Source: Vreelandella zhanjiangensis DSM 21076
GTDB taxonomy: Bacteria > Pseudomonadota > Gammaproteobacteria > Pseudomonadales > Halomonadaceae
Direction: 5' to 3'
Assembly (NCBI RefSeq): GCF_000377665.1
Contig: NZ_KB898647.1
Location: forward strand, 65,559-129,558
Length of the DNA: 64,000 nucleotides
In this document: positions 1 through 9,062 of the stretch, one piece after another
How the letters are laid out: each line of letters starts with the position of its first letter
Numbering within the stretch: position 1 is the stretch's first letter
The notes under the pieces: generated by a model
Told to the model about the DNA's origin: nothing
The model's database searches: none
Seen by the model: the letters and a program-made list of their open reading frames with translations, nothing else
Position numbers and translations under genes: made by a program

Positions 1-100
1 GGGCTGAGGGCTGTATCAAGTAGGTTTTTTAAAACCCATAAATGCATTCATTATCCAATTTTCAGGCTTTAACCGGCAACAATAACAAGAGGCACACACC

Positions 101-1318
101 ATGCTGAAACTCGACTTTCACCCATCCGGCCGTCATTTCCTGCAGATCCCAGGCCCCTCACCGGTGCCAGACCGCATATTGCGCGCAATGAGCCTGCCCA
201 CCATTGACCACCGTGGGCCTGAATTTGGCGCCTTGGGGCTGGAGCTACTGGCCAAAGTTAAAAAAGTCTTCAAAACAGAGCACCCGGTGATTATCTATCC
301 GGCCTCGGGTACCGGCGCTTGGGAAGCAGCACTGGCTAACACCATGTCGCCGGGCGATCAGGTGTTGATGTTCGAGACCGGCCACTTTGCCACGCTATGG
401 CAGAAAATGGCGCTGCGCCTGAGTCTTGTGCCTGAGTTTATCGGCCTTCCGGGTTATGAGGGCTGGCGTCAAGGCGTTCAGGCCGACATGATCCAGGAAC
501 GCCTCAACAATGACCCCGAGCACGCCATTAAAGCGGTGTGTGTAGTGCATAACGAAACCTCAACTGGGGTAACTAGCGATATCGCAGCCGTGCGTCGTGC
601 AATCGATGCCACCGGGCACCCGGCGCTTCTTATCGTGGATACCATTTCCGGACTTGCCAGCGCCGACTATTGCCATGATGAGTGGGGCGTGGATGTCACC
701 GTATCCGGCTCACAAAAAGGGCTGATGCTGCCGCCGGGGATTAGCTTTAACGCGCTTTCACCCAAGGCGATTGAAGTTAGCCGGGAGGCCAAGCTTCCCA
801 GAAGTTTCTGGGCTTGGGATGAAATTCTGGAAGCCAACCAGAAGGGCTACTGGCCGTATACGCCCAGTACTAACCTGCTGTATGGCCTCAATGAAGCGCT
901 GGATATGCTGCTGGATGAAGGCATTGACCACGTGCTGGCGCGCCATCAGCGCTGGGCCGCTGGCGTGCGTACGGCGGTCGAGGCCTGGGGGCTGGAAATT
1001 CAGTGTCAGGACCCGGCGCTTTATTCCCCTGTGCTCACGGGTGTCGTGATGCCTGAAGGAGTCGATGCCGATGAGATTCGCAAGATTATCTACGAGCGCT
1101 TTGATTTGTCGCTAGGCATGGGGCTGGGCAAGGCCAAAGGCAAGATGTTCCGCATTGGCCACTTGGGCGATTGTAACGACCTTACCCTGATTGCCACGCT
1201 GGGCGGCTGTGAGGCTGGGATGAAGCTTGCGGGTGTTAACTTGCAGGGCAGTGGCGTCACCGCCGCTCTGGACTACTTTGCCAACAACCCGCTTAGCACA
1301 GGCACTTCAGAGCGTTAA
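101..1318 (+). CDS. Serine--glyoxylate aminotransferase-like class V PLP aminotransferase
   Basis: A 405-residue class V (fold type I) aminotransferase. The N-terminal IPGPSPVPDRI segment, the PASGTGAWE cofactor-phosphate loop and the SGSQKGLMLPPG motif containing the PLP lysine (K206) resemble methylotroph serine-glyoxylate aminotransferase along the whole chain. Likely reaction: glyoxylate amination to glycine with serine or alanine as donor, in the cytosol. AAGAGG lies 11 bases before the ATG. The next gene starts 16 bases downstream, so the two are probably co-transcribed. Glyoxylate is the end product of the ureide pathway encoded further right, so a role as its sink is plausible. Ureidoglycine-glyoxylate aminotransferase (PucG-like) is an alternative that motif inspection cannot exclude. 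Confidence 0.85.
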   Translation: MLKLDFHPSGRHFLQIPGPSPVPDRILRAMSLPTIDHRGPEFGALGLELLAKVKKVFKTEHPVIIYPASGTGAWEAALANTMSPGDQVLMFETGHFATLWQKMALRLSLVPEFIGLPGYEGWRQGVQADMIQERLNNDPEHAIKAVCVVHNETSTGVTSDIAAVRRAIDATGHPALLIVDTISGLASADYCHDEWGVDVTVSGSQKGLMLPPGISFNALSPKAIEVSREAKLPRSFWAWDEILEANQKGYWPYTPSTNLLYGLNEALDMLLDEGIDHVLARHQRWAAGVRTAVEAWGLEIQCQDPALYSPVLTGVVMPEGVDADEIRKIIYERFDLSLGMGLGKAKGKMFRIGHLGDCNDLTLIATLGGCEAGMKLAGVNLQGSGVTAALDYFANNPLSTGTSER

Positions 1319-1334
1319 TGATGGGGAGAGTCAC

Positions 1335-4300
1335 ATGACATCACTGACGAAACAGCCCCCATTGCGCGACGCCAGAATTAAACCCCTGGGGGAGCTGGCG
1401 GCGCGCTTAAGCCGTGAAATGGCAGGCGACGTGTTGTTTGATCAGGCAACTCGGGGGCGCTATGCCACCGATGCCTCGATCTATCAGGTTACCCCGGTGG
1501 GCGTGGTGATCCCCCGCCACCAGGAGGATCTCAAGATCGCTCTGGATATCGCCCGTGATGCCCGTGTGCCGGTGCTGGCGCGCGGTGCGGGCACCAGCCA
1601 GTGTGGCCAGACGGTCGGCGAGGCGCTGGTTATCGACACCACGCGCTGGCTCAATCAGATCATCGAGTTCGACGCTGAAGCGCGGACGGTGGTGGTTGAG
1701 CCGGGCATGGTGCTTGATCACCTCAACGCCTGGCTAAAGCCTTACGGGCTCTGGTATCCGGTGGATGTTTCGACCAGCGCCCAGTGCACCATCGGCGGCA
1801 TGGCCGGCAATAACTCCTGCGGGTCGCGTTCGATCTATTACGGCAATATGGTGCATAACGTAATGGGCATCGACGCGATACTCGCCGATGGCTTTGAAGC
1901 ACGATTCAGCTTTGTAGATAGCCTGGCCGAGGGCTCTCGGGAGCAGCAGCTCGCCCAAAAGGTCAAGGCGATTGCCGAACGCGTCAGCCCCGAGATTCGC
2001 GAGCATTTTCCTAAAGTGCTGCGCCGTGTCGGGGGGTATAACCTGGATCTGTTCGACTGCCAGAACCCTATACCTTATGACCCTGAAGGTCGGGTGAATT
2101 TAGCCCACCTGCTGATTGGCTCGGAAGGCACGCTTGGGGTAAGTAGCCGCATCAAGCTACGGCTTTCTCCGTTACCCAGCCAAAAGGTGCTGGGCGTGGT
2201 GAATTTTCCCACCTTCTATCAGGCGATGGATTTAACCCAGCATATCGTCAAGCTCGGCCCCATGGCGGTCGAGCTGGTCGATAGAACCATGATTGAGCTG
2301 GCCCTTGAAAACCCCGCGTTTCGTCCGGTGATAGAGAAAGCTCTGATCGGCAAACCCGAAGCCATTTTGCTAGTGGAGTTTGCAGGCCACGATCACGCCG
2401 AGCAACTGGCGGCGCTGAGCGCGCTTAACGAGTTGATGGGTGATTTGGGGCTGCCGGGCAGCGTGGTGAATATGCCCGAAGCAAAAGAGCAGAAAGCGCT
2501 TTGGGATGTGCGCAAGGCGGGGCTCAATATCATGATGAGCATGAAGGGCGACGGCAAGCCGGTCTCGTTTATTGAAGATTGCGCCGTACCCCTTGAGCAT
2601 CTGGCCGAGTACACCGACAAGCTTACCGAGGTGTTCAACCGCTACGGTACCGAAGGGACCTGGTATGCCCATGCTGGCGTGGGTACGCTGCACGTGCGGC
2701 CCATTCTGGATATGCGTCGCGACGGCGCTGAAAAAATGCGCGAGATTGCCGAACTGGCTTCCTCGCTGGTGCGTGAATACAAAGGCGCTTACTCCGGTGA
2801 ACACGGCGACGGCATCTGTCGTGGTGAATGGGTCGCCTGGCAGTTTGGCGATACGCTTAACAATGCCTTTCGCGAGATCAAGGCGCTGTTTGACCCGCAG
2901 AACCTGTTCAACCCCGGCAAGATCGTCGATACCCCTAAAATGGATGACGAGCGCTATTTCCGGTTCCCCAAAACGTATCAGACGATTCCCATGACCCCGG
3001 TGTTTGACTGGTCAGCCTGGAACGTAAAGCGCGACCCGCTAACCGGCGAGCAGACGCCACCCGGCACCGCAGGCGATCCTACCCATGGGCTCGCCATGGC
3101 GGTCGAAATGTGCAACAACAACGGCCACTGTCGCAAGTTTGATGCAGGCACCATGTGCCCAAGCTTTCGAGCGACCAAAGACGAGCAGCATTTAACCCGG
3201 GGGCGAGCCAATACGCTGCGCTTGGTGCTTTCGGGCCAGCTCGGCGAGGAGGGGCTTGCCAGCGACGCTGTTAAAGAAGCGCTCGACCTGTGCGTCTCCT
3301 GCAAGGGCTGTAAACGCGAATGCCCGACCGGCGTGGACATGGCCAAGTTCAAGATTGAAGCGCGTACCGCGCGCGCCAAAGCGAAAGGCCTGTCGCTGCG
3401 TGATCGCATGGTAGGTGAGATGCCGCGCTATGCACCGTGGGCGAGCCGCTTTTCAGGGTTGATGGACTATGTGGAGCGCACACCGTTTCTGGCCAACCGA
3501 ATCAAAAAGACGCTCAATTTTGCCCCGGAGCGGGCGTTGCCTGCCTTCAAAGGTAATTTCCTGGCAGGCAACCACAAAGCGGCAAGTCACGAAGTCGCTG
3601 AGCGCGAGGTGCTGCTGTTTGTCGATACCTTCAATAATTATATGGAAGGCGACAACGCCAAAGCCGCTAAGCGCGTACTGGAAGCCGCCGGGTATCGGGT
3701 GCACCTCAACGTCACCAAGGGCCAGCGGCCGCTGTGCTGTGGGCGTACCTACCTATCCTCCGGCCAGTTCGAGAAAGCCAAGGCAGAAGCCAGGCGAACG
3801 CTTGATCACTTGATGCCGTTTGTCGATCGCGGCGTGGCGGTCGTGGGGCTTGAACCATCGTGTCTTTTAAGCATGCGCGATGAGTTCCTGCAGTATGGGT
3901 TTGGTGAACAAGCCCGAGCGCTCGCCGAGTCAGCGTTTCTATTTGAAGAGTTCCTGGTCACTGCCCATGAGGCCGGACAGCTGCCGTTGGCACTCAAACA
4001 TTCAGGTTATAAGCAGGCCCTGCTGCATGGCCATTGTCATCAAAAGGCCTTTGATGCGCTGCGCCCGGTCGAACAGGTGCTACGCTGGGTGCCGGGGCTT
4101 GAGGTCAAAACCATCGAGTCTTCCTGCTGCGGTATGGCGGGGAGCTTTGGCTATGAAGCCGAGCATTACCAAGCCTCGCTTAAAATGGCTGAACTTTCTC
4201 TACTGCCGGCCATTCGTGAAGCTGAAGACGGCGCTGTTCTGGTCGCCGACGGTACCAGCTGCCGTCACCAGATTAAGGATGGCAGTGGCCGAGAGGCCAT

Positions 4301-4337
4301 TCATGTTGCCCGGCTGCTGGAACAGGCGTTAGCCTAA
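1335..4337 (+). CDS. FAD-binding and Fe-S oxidoreductase, YdiJ/GlcD type (D-2-hydroxyacid dehydrogenase)
   Basis: A 1000-residue flavoprotein. In order it has an N-terminal PCMH-type FAD domain (RGAGTSQCGQ, then GGMAGNNSCGS), an FAD-oxidase C-terminal domain (about 260-520), a ferredoxin-like part with cysteines C593, C599, C608 and C653, C656, C659, C663 (CVSCKGCKRECP), and two CCG cysteine-rich repeats (CCG at 801-803 and 931-933). The architecture and length match E. coli YdiJ, a D-2-hydroxyglutarate dehydrogenase, and broadly glycolate or D-lactate dehydrogenases that fuse GlcD- and GlcF-like parts. The substrate is unknown; pairing with a glyoxylate aminotransferase suggests a 2-hydroxyacid such as glycolate or glycerate. 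The start at 1335 follows GGGGAGAG; an in-frame extension back to 1227 would overlap the preceding gene. Confidence 0.85.
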   Translation: MTSLTKQPPLRDARIKPLGELAARLSREMAGDVLFDQATRGRYATDASIYQVTPVGVVIPRHQEDLKIALDIARDARVPVLARGAGTSQCGQTVGEALVIDTTRWLNQIIEFDAEARTVVVEPGMVLDHLNAWLKPYGLWYPVDVSTSAQCTIGGMAGNNSCGSRSIYYGNMVHNVMGIDAILADGFEARFSFVDSLAEGSREQQLAQKVKAIAERVSPEIREHFPKVLRRVGGYNLDLFDCQNPIPYDPEGRVNLAHLLIGSEGTLGVSSRIKLRLSPLPSQKVLGVVNFPTFYQAMDLTQHIVKLGPMAVELVDRTMIELALENPAFRPVIEKALIGKPEAILLVEFAGHDHAEQLAALSALNELMGDLGLPGSVVNMPEAKEQKALWDVRKAGLNIMMSMKGDGKPVSFIEDCAVPLEHLAEYTDKLTEVFNRYGTEGTWYAHAGVGTLHVRPILDMRRDGAEKMREIAELASSLVREYKGAYSGEHGDGICRGEWVAWQFGDTLNNAFREIKALFDPQNLFNPGKIVDTPKMDDERYFRFPKTYQTIPMTPVFDWSAWNVKRDPLTGEQTPPGTAGDPTHGLAMAVEMCNNNGHCRKFDAGTMCPSFRATKDEQHLTRGRANTLRLVLSGQLGEEGLASDAVKEALDLCVSCKGCKRECPTGVDMAKFKIEARTARAKAKGLSLRDRMVGEMPRYAPWASRFSGLMDYVERTPFLANRIKKTLNFAPERALPAFKGNFLAGNHKAASHEVAEREVLLFVDTFNNYMEGDNAKAAKRVLEAAGYRVHLNVTKGQRPLCCGRTYLSSGQFEKAKAEARRTLDHLMPFVDRGVAVVGLEPSCLLSMRDEFLQYGFGEQARALAESAFLFEEFLVTAHEAGQLPLALKHSGYKQALLHGHCHQKAFDALRPVEQVLRWVPGLEVKTIESSCCGMAGSFGYEAEHYQASLKMAELSLLPAIREAEDGAVLVADGTSCRHQIKDGSGREAIHVARLLEQALA

Positions 4338-4375
4338 CCGAGAAGGCGATTAATAATAATGATCAGGAGGTTAAT

Positions 4376-4900
4376 GTGGCTATTTACCAATATGGAGAGC
4401 ACCGCCCTGCGATACACGACGATGTATATGTCGCGGACACGGCGGATGTGATCGGGCAGGTGACCTTAAGCGCGCGTTCAAGCGTGTGGTATCAGGCCGT
4501 TTTACGCGGTGATAGCGATCACCTGGAAATAGGTGAAGAAAGCAATATTCAGGATGGCGCTGTCCTACATGCTGACCCCGGCTACCCGCTTAAAGTAGGT
4601 AAGGGCGTAACGGTAGGCCACCAGGCCATGTTGCACGGCTGTACGGTGGGCGATGGCTGCCTGATCGGTATTCAGGCGGTGGTGCTCAATGGCGCGGTAA
4701 TTGGTGAAAATAGCCTGGTAGGTGCAGGCGCGTTTATTAAAGAAGGCGCCACTTTTCCCCCCAACTCCCTGATTGTTGGCTCGCCCGCTCGGGTAGTGCG
4801 TGAGCTCTCAGCGGATGCCGTAGAAGGTTTAAAGCTAAACGCACAAAGCTACGTTATCAAAGGCCAGCAGCATGCCAAGGAGTTAAAGCGAATTGATTAG
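4376..4900 (+). CDS. Gamma-class carbonic anhydrase family protein (YrdA-like)
   Basis: A 174-residue hexapeptide-repeat protein of the left-handed beta-helix type (repeats such as VIGQVT, VGKGVT, VGDGCL, VIGENS). The three metal-binding histidines of the family are recognisable as H65, H82 and H87. It starts with GTG at 4376, five bases after a perfect AGGAGG; the ATG two bases upstream is out of frame. It lies 38 bases after the oxidase gene and is followed by a terminator, so it probably ends that operon. Many members (YrdA, PaaY) have weak or unproven carbonic anhydrase activity and some act as thioesterases, so the biochemical role is uncertain. Confidence 0.85.
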   Translation: MAIYQYGEHRPAIHDDVYVADTADVIGQVTLSARSSVWYQAVLRGDSDHLEIGEESNIQDGAVLHADPGYPLKVGKGVTVGHQAMLHGCTVGDGCLIGIQAVVLNGAVIGENSLVGAGAFIKEGATFPPNSLIVGSPARVVRELSADAVEGLKLNAQSYVIKGQQHAKELKRID

Positions 4901-4928
4901 CCGTGTGTGATGAACAGGCGCCCAATAA

Positions 4929-4957
4929 AAACCCCAGACAGTGTCTGGGGTTTTTTA
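4929..4957. terminator. Intrinsic terminator between convergent genes
   Basis: The arms CCCCAGAC (4932-4939) and GTCTGGGG (4943-4950) form a perfect eight-pair stem followed by TTTTTT on the + strand. A run of A before the stem gives U residues on the - strand too. It sits between the carbonic anhydrase gene and the convergent lactate permease gene and could serve both. Confidence 0.85.
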
Positions 4958-4976
4958 TGTCAATAGCTTGTTAGGG

Positions 4977-6668
4977 CTACATCAGCGTATCGGTAATCCC
5001 AATCACATAAAAAGCGATTAACGCGATAATACCGGTAAACACCAGGTAGTAGATGGTCGGGATAATCGTTTTACGGATCGTCGCGCCTTCGCGGCCAAGC
5101 AAGCCTACAGTTGCCGAGGCCGCGACCACGTTATGAATCGCGATCATATTACCTGCTGCCGCACCGACCGCCTGAAGCGCGACCATCATGGCAGTAGAAA
5201 GGCCCAGGGTTTGAGCGACGCTAAACTGGAACTCTGCCAGCATAAGGTTGGAGACGGTATTGGAACCCGCAATAAAGGCGCCCATCGCGCCCACAGCAGG
5301 CGCAAAGAAGGGGTAGATATCGCCCACACCGTTTGCAACGGCTTGCGCCATCATCACTGGCATGGAGACAAGGTCTGCACCGTTAACGCCGGAGTTAATC
5401 AGAATACGTACCATGGGTACCGTGAACACCAACACGAAACCCGCCCCAAAAATCGTTTTGGTGGACTCGGATACCGCCGCGCTGATCTTCTGGGGATTCA
5501 TACGGTGCAGGAAATAAGTGATCAATACTACCGCGATAATGATACCACCCGGCAGATACAGGGGCTGAACGCCACCACTGACACCGGCTTCGCCAAGAAT
5601 ATTATTCCAGCTCAAGTTGATAGAGGTCAGCGCAACGCGCAGCGGTTCAATAGTCCGCGAGGCGACCAGGAACAGGGCGAGCAGTACATAAGGAATCCAA
5701 CCCTTGAAGGTAGACATGGGGGCCTTTCCAGCCACATCTTCCAGCTTGATTTGCAGGTTGCCGATCCACTCATCCGGCCATGAGGTTGACTCAGGAAAAT
5801 CCCAGGTATCTTTGGGCAGCAAAAAGCCTTTACGCGCCGCAGGAACGACAATTGCCAGGCCGACCATGGCACCGATCATGGAGGGAAACTCTGGGCCGAG
5901 CAGCACGCCTACCAGCATGTAGGGCACAACGAAACATACGCCGGTAAAGATGGCGAACGGTGTAATCGAAAGGCCCTCTTTCCAGGAGCGGTTCGCCCCG
6001 AAAAAGCGCACCATCATGATCACCAGTATCAAGGGCATCAGGATACCCACGATGCCGTGAGTAATAGCGACTTCGCTGGTGATCAATCGGAAAAATGCCT
6101 CCCACGTCGAGCCGTTTGCTTCAAGCTGAGCAGTAATACCGGCGCGGTCCAGGCCGCTGCCCACCCCCACCACGATCGGCGTACCCACAGCACCAAACGA
6201 AACGGGCGTTGATTGAATCATCATACCCACGACAACTGCTGCCAGTGCTGGAAAGCCCAGCGCAACCATCAAGGGAGCAGCTACCGCGGCAGGGGTACCA
6301 AAACCAGAAGCCCCTTCAATAAAGCAGCCGAACAGCCACGCAACAATCAGCGCCTGAACCCGGCGGTCGGGGCTAATGCCCGAAAAACCGTTGCGGATAG
6401 CCGTAATGCCGCCCGAATGCTTAAGCGTATTAAGCAGCAGGATAGCCCCGAAAATAATCCATAAAAGCCCTGCTGTTTGGATAAGCCCTTGAATAGTCGA
6501 AGCAACTACACGGGTAAACGACATATCCCAAACGGTCAGACCAATGATCGCTGCGGTAAAAAAGACGATAGGCATGGCTATTTTGGCAGGTACTTTAAAC
6601 CCAACGAGCAAAATACCTGCTAGCAGTAGTGGCAGGAAAGCCAAGAGAGCAAGTGTTGTTTCATTCAT
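4977..6668 (-). CDS. lldP: L-lactate permease (LctP/LldP family)
   Basis: A 563-residue multi-spanning inner-membrane protein of the lactate permease family (lactate/glycolate:H+ symport). Family-typical stretches include [33 protein letters not shown] and [14 protein letters not shown]. About 13 hydrophobic segments are visible. No lactate dehydrogenase (lldD or lldEFG) or regulator gene is adjacent, so it is a lone transporter here, although the left-end oxidase could use a related 2-hydroxyacid. No Shine-Dalgarno sequence precedes the ATG (the upstream bases read TCTCCT). A strong TGGT-N3-ACCA palindrome lies about 120 bases upstream. Whether lactate or glycolate is the main substrate cannot be told. 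Confidence 0.88.
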   Translation of the reverse strand: MNETTLALLAFLPLLLAGILLVGFKVPAKIAMPIVFFTAAIIGLTVWDMSFTRVVASTIQGLIQTAGLLWIIFGAILLLNTLKHSGGITAIRNGFSGISPDRRVQALIVAWLFGCFIEGASGFGTPAAVAAPLMVALGFPALAAVVVGMMIQSTPVSFGAVGTPIVVGVGSGLDRAGITAQLEANGSTWEAFFRLITSEVAITHGIVGILMPLILVIMMVRFFGANRSWKEGLSITPFAIFTGVCFVVPYMLVGVLLGPEFPSMIGAMVGLAIVVPAARKGFLLPKDTWDFPESTSWPDEWIGNLQIKLEDVAGKAPMSTFKGWIPYVLLALFLVASRTIEPLRVALTSINLSWNNILGEAGVSGGVQPLYLPGGIIIAVVLITYFLHRMNPQKISAAVSESTKTIFGAGFVLVFTVPMVRILINSGVNGADLVSMPVMMAQAVANGVGDIYPFFAPAVGAMGAFIAGSNTVSNLMLAEFQFSVAQTLGLSTAMMVALQAVGAAAGNMIAIHNVVAASATVGLLGREGATIRKTIIPTIYYLVFTGIIALIAFYVIGITDTLM

Positions 6669-7023
6669 AGGAGAAAATCGACCCTGTTATTTATTAGGTA
6701 TATGTACCGTCGTCATTTAACGTTTTAAGCGTTAAAAGCGATAAGGTGAAAGATACGACCCGGTTCAGGAAATAACACTATTGGAAAATTGGTCTGACCA
6801 GCTTAGCGGCTATTTAAGTACCCTTTAAAGATACGATGTTTTTAATCAAGTTTTTGTTTTATATTGCTTTTATAAAGTTTTATGGATGGCCGTCAAGCCG
6901 GTGTTCATTAGACTAAAAGACAGGCATGGAAAGCGCCTCTTGTATAGCTAGTGCATTAAGCTCAAGGTCTATTAGCAGGCTTGGCTGTAGCTCTATCTAA
7001 CCCTTAACGGTAAGGATAAAAAA
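6669..7023. other. Intergenic region between divergent lldP and GST genes
   Basis: This 355-base gap separates divergently transcribed genes and should hold both promoters. It contains the PdhR/LldR-like palindrome at 6787-6804 and a very AT-rich stretch at 6826-6885. No ORF with coding character and no RNA gene was seen. I could not identify convincing -35/-10 pairs. Confidence 0.5.
6787..6804. promoter_or_regulatory. Candidate PdhR/LldR-type GntR operator upstream of lldP
   Basis: The bases AATTGGTCTGACCAGCTT contain a perfect TGGT-N3-ACCA inverted repeat (6790-6800) with an extended AATTGGT left half. This closely resembles the AATTGGT-N3-ACCAATT operator of PdhR and the related LldR sites that control pyruvate and lactate genes. 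It lies about 120 bases upstream of the lactate permease ATG. The binding regulator is not encoded nearby, so its identity is inferred. Confidence 0.6.
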
Positions 7024-7719
7024 ATGACACTAAAGCTTTATGACCTGTGTGGGCGTGATGAACGATTACGGTTTTCCCCTTACTGCTGGCGCGTGCGGAT
7101 GGCGCTGGCTCATAAGGGGCTTGCATTCGAGACCATTGCCTGGCGGTTTGAGGACAAGGAAGCACTGGCATTCGCTGACTACGATAAAGTCCCGGTGCTA
7201 TGTGACAACGATCAGGTGATTACCGATAGCTTTGAGATCATGCGCTACCTGGATAAAACCTATCCGGAGTCGCCTGTACTTGGCGAGGGTGCCAGCTATC
7301 AGCGCGCACTATTTTTTAAATATTTTGTCGAGCGTAGCGTAACGCCAGGGCTTTTCCGTATTGTTGCGCTGGATCTATTAGCCGCCATTCATCCGGATGA
7401 CCGTGACTATTTCCGTAAAACCCGTGAAGCCCGGTTTGGCATGCCTCTGGAAGAGGTGCATAACCCCGAGCAGGGCAGACAGCAGTTAACCCAGGTATTG
7501 GCACCCGTGCGTGACCAGCTGCGCAGCAGTCCTTTTATCGACGGTGACGCACCTAGCGGTGCTGACTATTTATTGTTTGGCAGCATGATGTGGGCATATA
7601 CCGTATCACTGGAGGCACTTGTCGAGCCGAATGACCCGGTGGAGGAGTGGTTTAAGCGTATGCTGACGGTTCACGGCGGCGTAGCAGGCAACGCCTTAAC
7701 CATTCGTGATTTAAGTTAA
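7024..7719 (+). CDS. Glutathione S-transferase family protein (LigE/beta-etherase-like)
   Basis: A 231-residue protein with an N-terminal thioredoxin-fold GST domain (about 1-80) and an all-helical C-terminal domain. The RFSPYCWRVRMAL segment matches the catalytic-loop/helix-1 region of the etherase-like GST branch, and KVPVLCDND followed by ITDSFEIMRYLD is the conserved cis-proline and glutathione-binding stretch. AAGGA precedes the ATG. It is a single gene, divergent from lldP and upstream of the phasin gene. The substrate is unknown; glutathione-dependent conjugation or etherase activity is inferred from family only. Confidence 0.8.
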   Translation: MTLKLYDLCGRDERLRFSPYCWRVRMALAHKGLAFETIAWRFEDKEALAFADYDKVPVLCDNDQVITDSFEIMRYLDKTYPESPVLGEGASYQRALFFKYFVERSVTPGLFRIVALDLLAAIHPDDRDYFRKTREARFGMPLEEVHNPEQGRQQLTQVLAPVRDQLRSSPFIDGDAPSGADYLLFGSMMWAYTVSLEALVEPNDPVEEWFKRMLTVHGGVAGNALTIRDLS

Positions 7720-7915
7720 AGTGAAAATAACGTACTGATTTTTAAACTAGCTTGCTGATAATGCCCGACGTTAAGCGAGGTGTTTAATAAAATCATGTTG
7801 CGCTGCACAAAAAGCACTGCTAGCTTGGGGGGAGCGGCGGCAAATGCCAATGCATCAGCATCGCCTCCACCACGAACGGGCGGCGACCTGCTAGCCAACT
7901 CGAGGAGATGTCGTA

Positions 7916-8314
7916 ATGATGAAAACTGCAGAGAACACCAATCAACAGTTTGAGTCTGCTTTTGTATCGCCCATGCGTTCTTACACGCTGGCAGCGCTCG
8001 ATTATTACGAAAAGTTGATGGGTGCCCAGATTGACGCTGCCCGCGCCTACTCGGACATGACCATTTCTCAAGCTCGTACCTGGCTTGATGTTAAAGATGC
8101 CGACAGCTTCAAAAAAGCCCTGGAAAGTCAGCAGCGTGTTGCCGGTGATTTCATGGAGCGTGTAAAAGGGGATTCTGAAAAAGTATCTTCTATCGGTCAG
8201 GATTTTATGCAGGAAAGCCAAAAAATGGCTGAAGAAAATACCCAGAAGGCGGTCGATAATACTCAAAAGGCGGCTGACAATGCTCAGAAAGCCGCGGGTA
8301 CCAATAAGCAGTAA
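7916..8314 (+). CDS. Phasin family protein (PHA granule-associated)
   Basis: A 132-residue, mostly helical, charged protein lacking a signal peptide, with the phasin layout: residues about 15-100 contain the amphipathic helices (TLAALDYYEKLMGAQIDAARAY). The C-terminus carries three tandem seven-residue repeats starting at N108, N115 and N122 (NTQKAVD, NTQKAAD, NAQKAAG), forming a soluble A/K-rich tail. GAGGAG precedes ATG 7916; a second ATG follows immediately at 7919. Phasins coat polyhydroxyalkanoate granules, implying that the organism stores PHA. No phaC or phaR lies in the window. A terminator follows. Confidence 0.78.
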   Translation: MMKTAENTNQQFESAFVSPMRSYTLAALDYYEKLMGAQIDAARAYSDMTISQARTWLDVKDADSFKKALESQQRVAGDFMERVKGDSEKVSSIGQDFMQESQKMAEENTQKAVDNTQKAADNAQKAAGTNKQ

Positions 8315-8345
8315 GCCTTTTTAAGCTGCTAACCCCCTGGCAGCG

Positions 8346-8380
8346 AAAAACGCTGCGCCTTTTCGGCGCGGCGTTTTTTT
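8346..8380 (+). terminator. Intrinsic terminator after the phasin gene
   Basis: A 14-base arm (8346-8359) pairs with 8365-8378 with a single mismatch, closed by a five-base loop and ending in a run of seven T. It lies 31 bases after the phasin stop codon. Confidence 0.85.
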
Positions 8381-8404
8381 ATGGGCGCAAGCCACGTGGG
8401 CTAA

Positions 8405-8944
8405 TTATTCGCCTAAGGCCCGGGCGGTTAAGCGAAAGCAGGCAATGCGGATGATTTGCTCAATGGCCGTTGCTCGCTCGGTTGCCACATCATTATGCAA
8501 GCGCTCTTCAAACGCCGCCAAAATGGCATGTCGGTCAAGACCTTTTACTGCGATAACAAACGGAAAGCCGAACTTGTTTTTGTACGCTTCATTTAGCGCT
8601 TCAAAGCGGGAAAACTCCTCTTTAGAACACTGATCTAGCCCGGCGCCTGCCTGTTCACGAGCGGAGTCCTGGGTTAACGCCCCCGCAAGCGCTGCTTTCC
8701 CGGCAAGATCCGGGTGGGCCTGAATAACGGCCACCTGCTGTTCAGCGGGGGCCTCTTGCAACATTTTGCCCATCAGTACCGCAAGTGCCCCTGGAGAATC
8801 ATACTCTTCTCGCAGCCCTTGCTGCCAAGCCGCTTCGGCAACCCAGGGCGAGTGCTCATATATATCGCCGTAATGATCAACAAAGGCGCTTAGCGATAGC
8901 TCGCTAGGGCGGGGATGCAGCATTAAGCTGGTTTCAGAAAACAT
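8405..8944 (-). CDS. uraD: OHCU decarboxylase (2-oxo-4-hydroxy-4-carboxy-5-ureidoimidazoline decarboxylase)
   Basis: A 179-residue protein of the OHCU decarboxylase family, which converts OHCU to (S)-allantoin, the third step of urate oxidation. The catalytic histidine lies in the QAHPDLAGK motif (H77), and YKNKFGFPFVIAVKG is the conserved substrate-pocket stretch. AAGGAA lies six bases before the ATG. It is divergent from uraH, whose product makes its substrate, and shares a 118-base regulatory gap containing a GTATAC palindrome. Length is normal for the family. No urate oxidase gene is adjacent. Confidence 0.93.
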   Translation of the reverse strand: MFSETSLMLHPRPSELSLSAFVDHYGDIYEHSPWVAEAAWQQGLREEYDSPGALAVLMGKMLQEAPAEQQVAVIQAHPDLAGKAALAGALTQDSAREQAGAGLDQCSKEEFSRFEALNEAYKNKFGFPFVIAVKGLDRHAILAAFEERLHNDVATERATAIEQIIRIACFRLTARALGE

Positions 8945-8976
8945 GACGATTCCTTAAGCGTGCTCTGATGCTAATC

Positions 8977-8986
8977 ATGTATACAA
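8977..8986. promoter_or_regulatory. GTATAC-centred palindrome between uraD and uraH (candidate GntR operator)
   Basis: ATGTATACAA sits 32 bases upstream of the uraD ATG. It fits the FadR/FCD-type GntR consensus (yGTm-kACr) and matches the sites at 18360 and 18523 in the racemase/puuE gap. The FCD-GntR gene at 9515 is the obvious candidate regulator; binding is inferred. Confidence 0.6.
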
Positions 8987-9062
8987 TATAAACACCACGA
9001 AGGTAATCTAGATTGATGACTTTATTCGAGTCGCGATCACTCACCAGTAACAAGGAGTTGTT

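Noticed and set aside
1..100. Promoter for the first gene
   Set aside because: The sequence is cut at base 1, and no clear -35/-10 pair could be defined in the remaining AT-rich leader.
5133..5783. 216-codon open frame opposite lldP
   Set aside because: It lies wholly inside a conserved membrane transporter gene and its product is hydrophilic without recognisable motifs.
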